Shown here piece after piece: positions 15,018 through 17,211 of a stretch of 17,211 nt of DNA; the first letter of the stretch is position 1; each line of letters starts with the position of its first letter. The notes under the pieces were generated by a model that was not told where the DNA came from, searched no databases, and saw nothing but the letters and a program-made list of their open reading frames with translations. The translations under genes were made by a program, and so were the position numbers. Source of the DNA: an uncultured Clostridia bacterium (GTDB lineage: Bacteria > Bacillota > Clostridia > Oscillospirales > CAG-272). The stretch covers positions 1 through 17,211 of the forward strand of contig CANTEM010000012.1 in the NCBI GenBank assembly GCA_947652805.1, given 5' to 3'.

Positions 15018-15464
15018 ATGAAAAAAAGATGGATTGCCGAGGTTATGCTTTTGCTGATGCTTTGCATGACTGCTTGTTCGGTACGGGAAATGAACGAAGA
15101 AACGACTGCCGAGACTACAAAGGCGGAAACGACTGCGGAGGATACGACTGCTCCCGGGACCACAGAGGCGGATACTTCTGCGCCGGTGGACACGGCTGCT
15201 GTCAGTACAGATAACGAGGGCAAAAAGCTGATCACAGAAGAAGAGGCGCTGGCGGCAGCAAAGGCGTATCTGGGAGATGCGGATCCGGACACAGGATATA
15301 AGTATTCCTTTGTATCCCAGGGAACCATGGAGGATACGGAAACAGGCGAGGAGTTTTATAAGGTGCGGGTTTCCTGGTATCTGCCGGAGGATGACCGATA
15401 TTCCGTATGCGGATATCTTCTGGTAACCAAGGATGGTAAGTCCATATCAAAATTTGACTGGTAA
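15018..15464 (+). CDS. Small lipoprotein with Thr-rich linker, PepSY-like end
   Basis: Predicted 148-residue lipoprotein. The signal sequence MKKRWIAEVMLLLMLCMTAC ends in a lipobox-type Cys. A low-complexity Glu/Thr/Ala linker of about 45 residues follows, made of repeated ETTAE/DTTA-like units. The C-terminal domain of about 80 residues (ITEEEALAAAKAYLGDADPDTGY, then EEFYKVRVSWY and GYLLVTKDGKSISKFDW) has the helix-then-beta-strands order of a PepSY-type domain; that assignment is by pattern only. GAGAGG lies about 8 nt before the ATG. It sits 22 bp after the DHHW gene and 32 bp before the topoisomerase gene, so it is probably in the same transcript. It could assist the acylation pair at the cell surface, but this is inference. 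Confidence 0.83.
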   Translation: MKKRWIAEVMLLLMLCMTACSVREMNEETTAETTKAETTAEDTTAPGTTEADTSAPVDTAAVSTDNEGKKLITEEEALAAAKAYLGDADPDTGYKYSFVSQGTMEDTETGEEFYKVRVSWYLPEDDRYSVCGYLLVTKDGKSISKFDW

Positions 15465-15496
15465 GGATACCGGTCATAAGGAAGGGTAAAAAGTAC

Positions 15497-17211
15497 ATGA
15501 CGAAGAAAAAGGAAACAGCGCAGTATAACGACCAATCCATTGAAAAGCTGGAGGGAGCCGACCGGGTGCGGCTCCGTCCGGCGGTTATCTTTGGGTCGGA
15601 CGGACTGGAGGGCTGTGAGCATGCCTTTTTTGAAATATTATCCAACTCTGTAGATGAGGCGAGAGAAGGGTACGGTTCCTCTATTACCGTAACCGTTTAC
15701 CGGGATCATTCGATTGAAGTGGATGACCGGGGCAGAGGCGTTCCCTTGGGCTACAATGAGAAATACGACTGCCACAACTGGGAACTGATTTACTGCGAGC
15801 TGTATGCAGGCGGTAAATATAAAAACAATTCCGGCATGGGGGGATACGAATTTTCCCTGGGACTGAACGGACTCGGCGCGTGCGCCACCCAGTATGCATC
15901 GGAATTTTTTGAAGTCCATTCCTTTGACGGGCAAAACATGTCCCATATGTCTTTCAAAAAAGGCAATCCGGCAGGTACGCTGGAAACCCGGGAGTTGGAA
16001 AAAGGGGAACGCAGAACCGGAACGGTCACATACTGGCGGCCGGATCTGGACGTATTTACCGATATTGCGATTCCCCGGGAATTCTATGAGGATACCCTGG
16101 AAAAGCAGGCGGTTGTCAATGCGGGGCTGCGGTTTAGTCTCCGGTATGAAAACGGGGACGGCTCCTTTGACGAGAAGGAATTTCTGTATCCCAACGGGAT
16201 TTCCGACTATGTTGCCCGGCTTGCCGGGGAAACTGCCATGACCCAGCCGGTGCTTTGGAAAATGCCGGAGGTGCGGGGTAAGGACAGAGCCGACAAAGAA
16301 GAATACCGCCTGATTGCGGAGGTTTCCTTTTGCGTTTCCAATACAGTGAATGTGCTGGAATACTATCATAACTCCAGCTTTCTGGAGCACGGTGGTTCTC
16401 CGGAGCGGGCAGTAAAGAATGCCTTTGTGTATGCCATTGACCGGAGACTAAAGGCGCTGGGCAAGTACAACAAAAACGAATCCAAAATCACCTTTGCCGA
16501 TGTAGAGGACTGTTTGGTGCTGGTGACCAATTCCTTCTCTACTCAGACTTCCTATGCGAACCAGACGAAAAAAGCCATTACCAACTCCTTTATCGCCGAA
16601 GCGCTTACAGATTTTCTCAAGGAAAAGTTAGAGATCTATTTTCTGGAAAACGCAATGGAAGCGGATAAGCTGGTCAGTCAGGTACTGGTGAACAAGCGTT
16701 CCAGAGAGACGGCGGAATCCACCCGCCTGAATATCAAGAAGAAGCTGGCGACCACCAATGACGTGGCGAGCCGGGTGGAGAAATTCGTTTCCTGCCGCTC
16801 CCGGGATCCCCTGCGCCGGGAGTTGTATATCGTAGAGGGAGACTCTGCTATGACTAGCTGTAAGCTGGGACGGGATGCAGAATTTCAGGCGATTATTCCT
16901 GTACGGGGTAAAACCCTGAACTGTTTGAAAAGCACCTACGATAAGATTTTCAAGAATGATATTATTGTGGATCTGCTTCGGGTGATCGGCTGCGGCGTGG
17001 AGATCCGGGGCAAGGTAAAGGGAGATTTTGTTCCCTTTGATATAGAATCCCTGCGCTGGTCTAAAATCATCATCTGTACCGATGCGGATGAGGACGGTTT
17101 CCAGATCCGCACCCTGCTGCTGACTATGTTTTACCGGCTGCTGCCTACGCTGATTCTGGAGGGCCGTAGCACTTCGCATAATGACAGACAACGTAATTGC
17201 TCATTTTTTCT
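15497..17211 (+). CDS. Divergent type IIA topoisomerase B subunit (GyrB/ParE-like), partial
   Basis: Type IIA DNA topoisomerase ATPase/TOPRIM subunit; 571 codons are visible and the gene runs off the window. GHKL ATPase marks are FFEILSNSVDEA (E46, N50), DDRGRGVP, SLGLNGLGA and the QTK lysine in SYANQTKKAITN. TOPRIM marks are ELYIVEGDSA (E447) and CTDADEDG (D529, D531). It departs from ordinary GyrB and ParE: the usual RPGMYIG is RPAVIFGS, GLHGVGA is GLNGLGA, and the segment after EGDSA reads MTSCKLGRD. It therefore looks like the extra GyrB/ParE-like paralogue of clostridia, not the main gyrase. The ATG at 15497 follows GGAAGGG by 10 nt. After EGR (codon 557) the next residues do not match the expected VYIA-type continuation. 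Confidence 0.88.
   Translation, partial: MTKKKETAQYNDQSIEKLEGADRVRLRPAVIFGSDGLEGCEHAFFEILSNSVDEAREGYGSSITVTVYRDHSIEVDDRGRGVPLGYNEKYDCHNWELIYCELYAGGKYKNNSGMGGYEFSLGLNGLGACATQYASEFFEVHSFDGQNMSHMSFKKGNPAGTLETRELEKGERRTGTVTYWRPDLDVFTDIAIPREFYEDTLEKQAVVNAGLRFSLRYENGDGSFDEKEFLYPNGISDYVARLAGETAMTQPVLWKMPEVRGKDRADKEEYRLIAEVSFCVSNTVNVLEYYHNSSFLEHGGSPERAVKNAFVYAIDRRLKALGKYNKNESKITFADVEDCLVLVTNSFSTQTSYANQTKKAITNSFIAEALTDFLKEKLEIYFLENAMEADKLVSQVLVNKRSRETAESTRLNIKKKLATTNDVASRVEKFVSCRSRDPLRRELYIVEGDSAMTSCKLGRDAEFQAIIPVRGKTLNCLKSTYDKIFKNDIIVDLLRVIGCGVEIRGKVKGDFVPFDIESLRWSKIIICTDADEDGFQIRTLLLTMFYRLLPTLILEGRSTSHNDRQRNCSFF
17168..17211 (+). other. Unexplained sequence at the right edge, homology break
   Basis: After the conserved EGR codons ending at 17167 the frame stays open but encodes STSHNDRQRNCSFF, unlike any GyrB/ParE segment I know. 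The stretch contains ACTTCGCATAATGACAGACA and a TTTTTT run. It could be the start of an inserted element, a frameshift plus divergence, or an assembly-end artefact. The window ends too soon to tell. Confidence 0.5.

Noticed and set aside
15638..17191. Long minus-strand open frames of 250 and 187 codons opposite the topoisomerase
   Set aside because: They are shadows of the plus-strand gene, which carries clear ATPase and TOPRIM motifs; the antisense translations show no family pattern and no proper ribosome-binding sites.

Overview
The window looks like chromosomal DNA of a Bacillota gut-type anaerobe, most likely an Oscillospiraceae/Ruminococcaceae-like clostridium. The evidence is an AddAB (not RecBCD) recombination nuclease, a MazF/EndoAI toxin close to the Bacillus subtilis protein, a DUF3842 protein, a TIGR01440/YwlG protein, G-rich Shine-Dalgarno sites, sigma-A promoters, and intergenic palindromic repeats of a kind I recall from that family (from memory, unchecked). 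No rRNA, tRNA, CRISPR array or prophage was found.

Layout. 12-1268 (minus): two adjacent exported proteins with YD/RHS-like beta-repeat sequence, read from a consensus sigma-A promoter. 1582-1974 (plus): a MazF-family RNase toxin with no visible antitoxin gene, closed by a bidirectional terminator. 2035-3201 (minus): a small lipoprotein and a two-helix membrane protein, separated by a long hairpin that overlaps the downstream ribosome-binding region. 3388-10440 (plus): addB and addA, the two subunits of the double-strand-break repair helicase-nuclease, separated by a degenerate palindromic repeat. 10784-11797 (plus): DUF3842 and YwlG-like genes. 12209 to the right edge (plus): an MBOAT O-acyltransferase, a DHHW/AlgX-like partner, a small lipoprotein and a divergent type IIA topoisomerase B subunit, spaced 22-32 bp apart like an operon. 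The topoisomerase gene runs off the window and its last 44 bases no longer look like the family.

How the genes relate. The MBOAT and DHHW proteins are the usual pair for O-acetylating an extracytoplasmic polysaccharide. AddA and AddB form one heterodimer. The other genes are housekeeping or unknown, and I see no complete new defence or biosynthetic system.

The most unusual signal is a family of roughly 150-bp palindromic elements in three intergenic gaps (6.7, 10.5 and 11.9 kb). Two copies keep the same hairpins with different stem sequences, and their central 40 bp is inverted between copies while the arms are not. This suggests a structured, mobile or recombining element.
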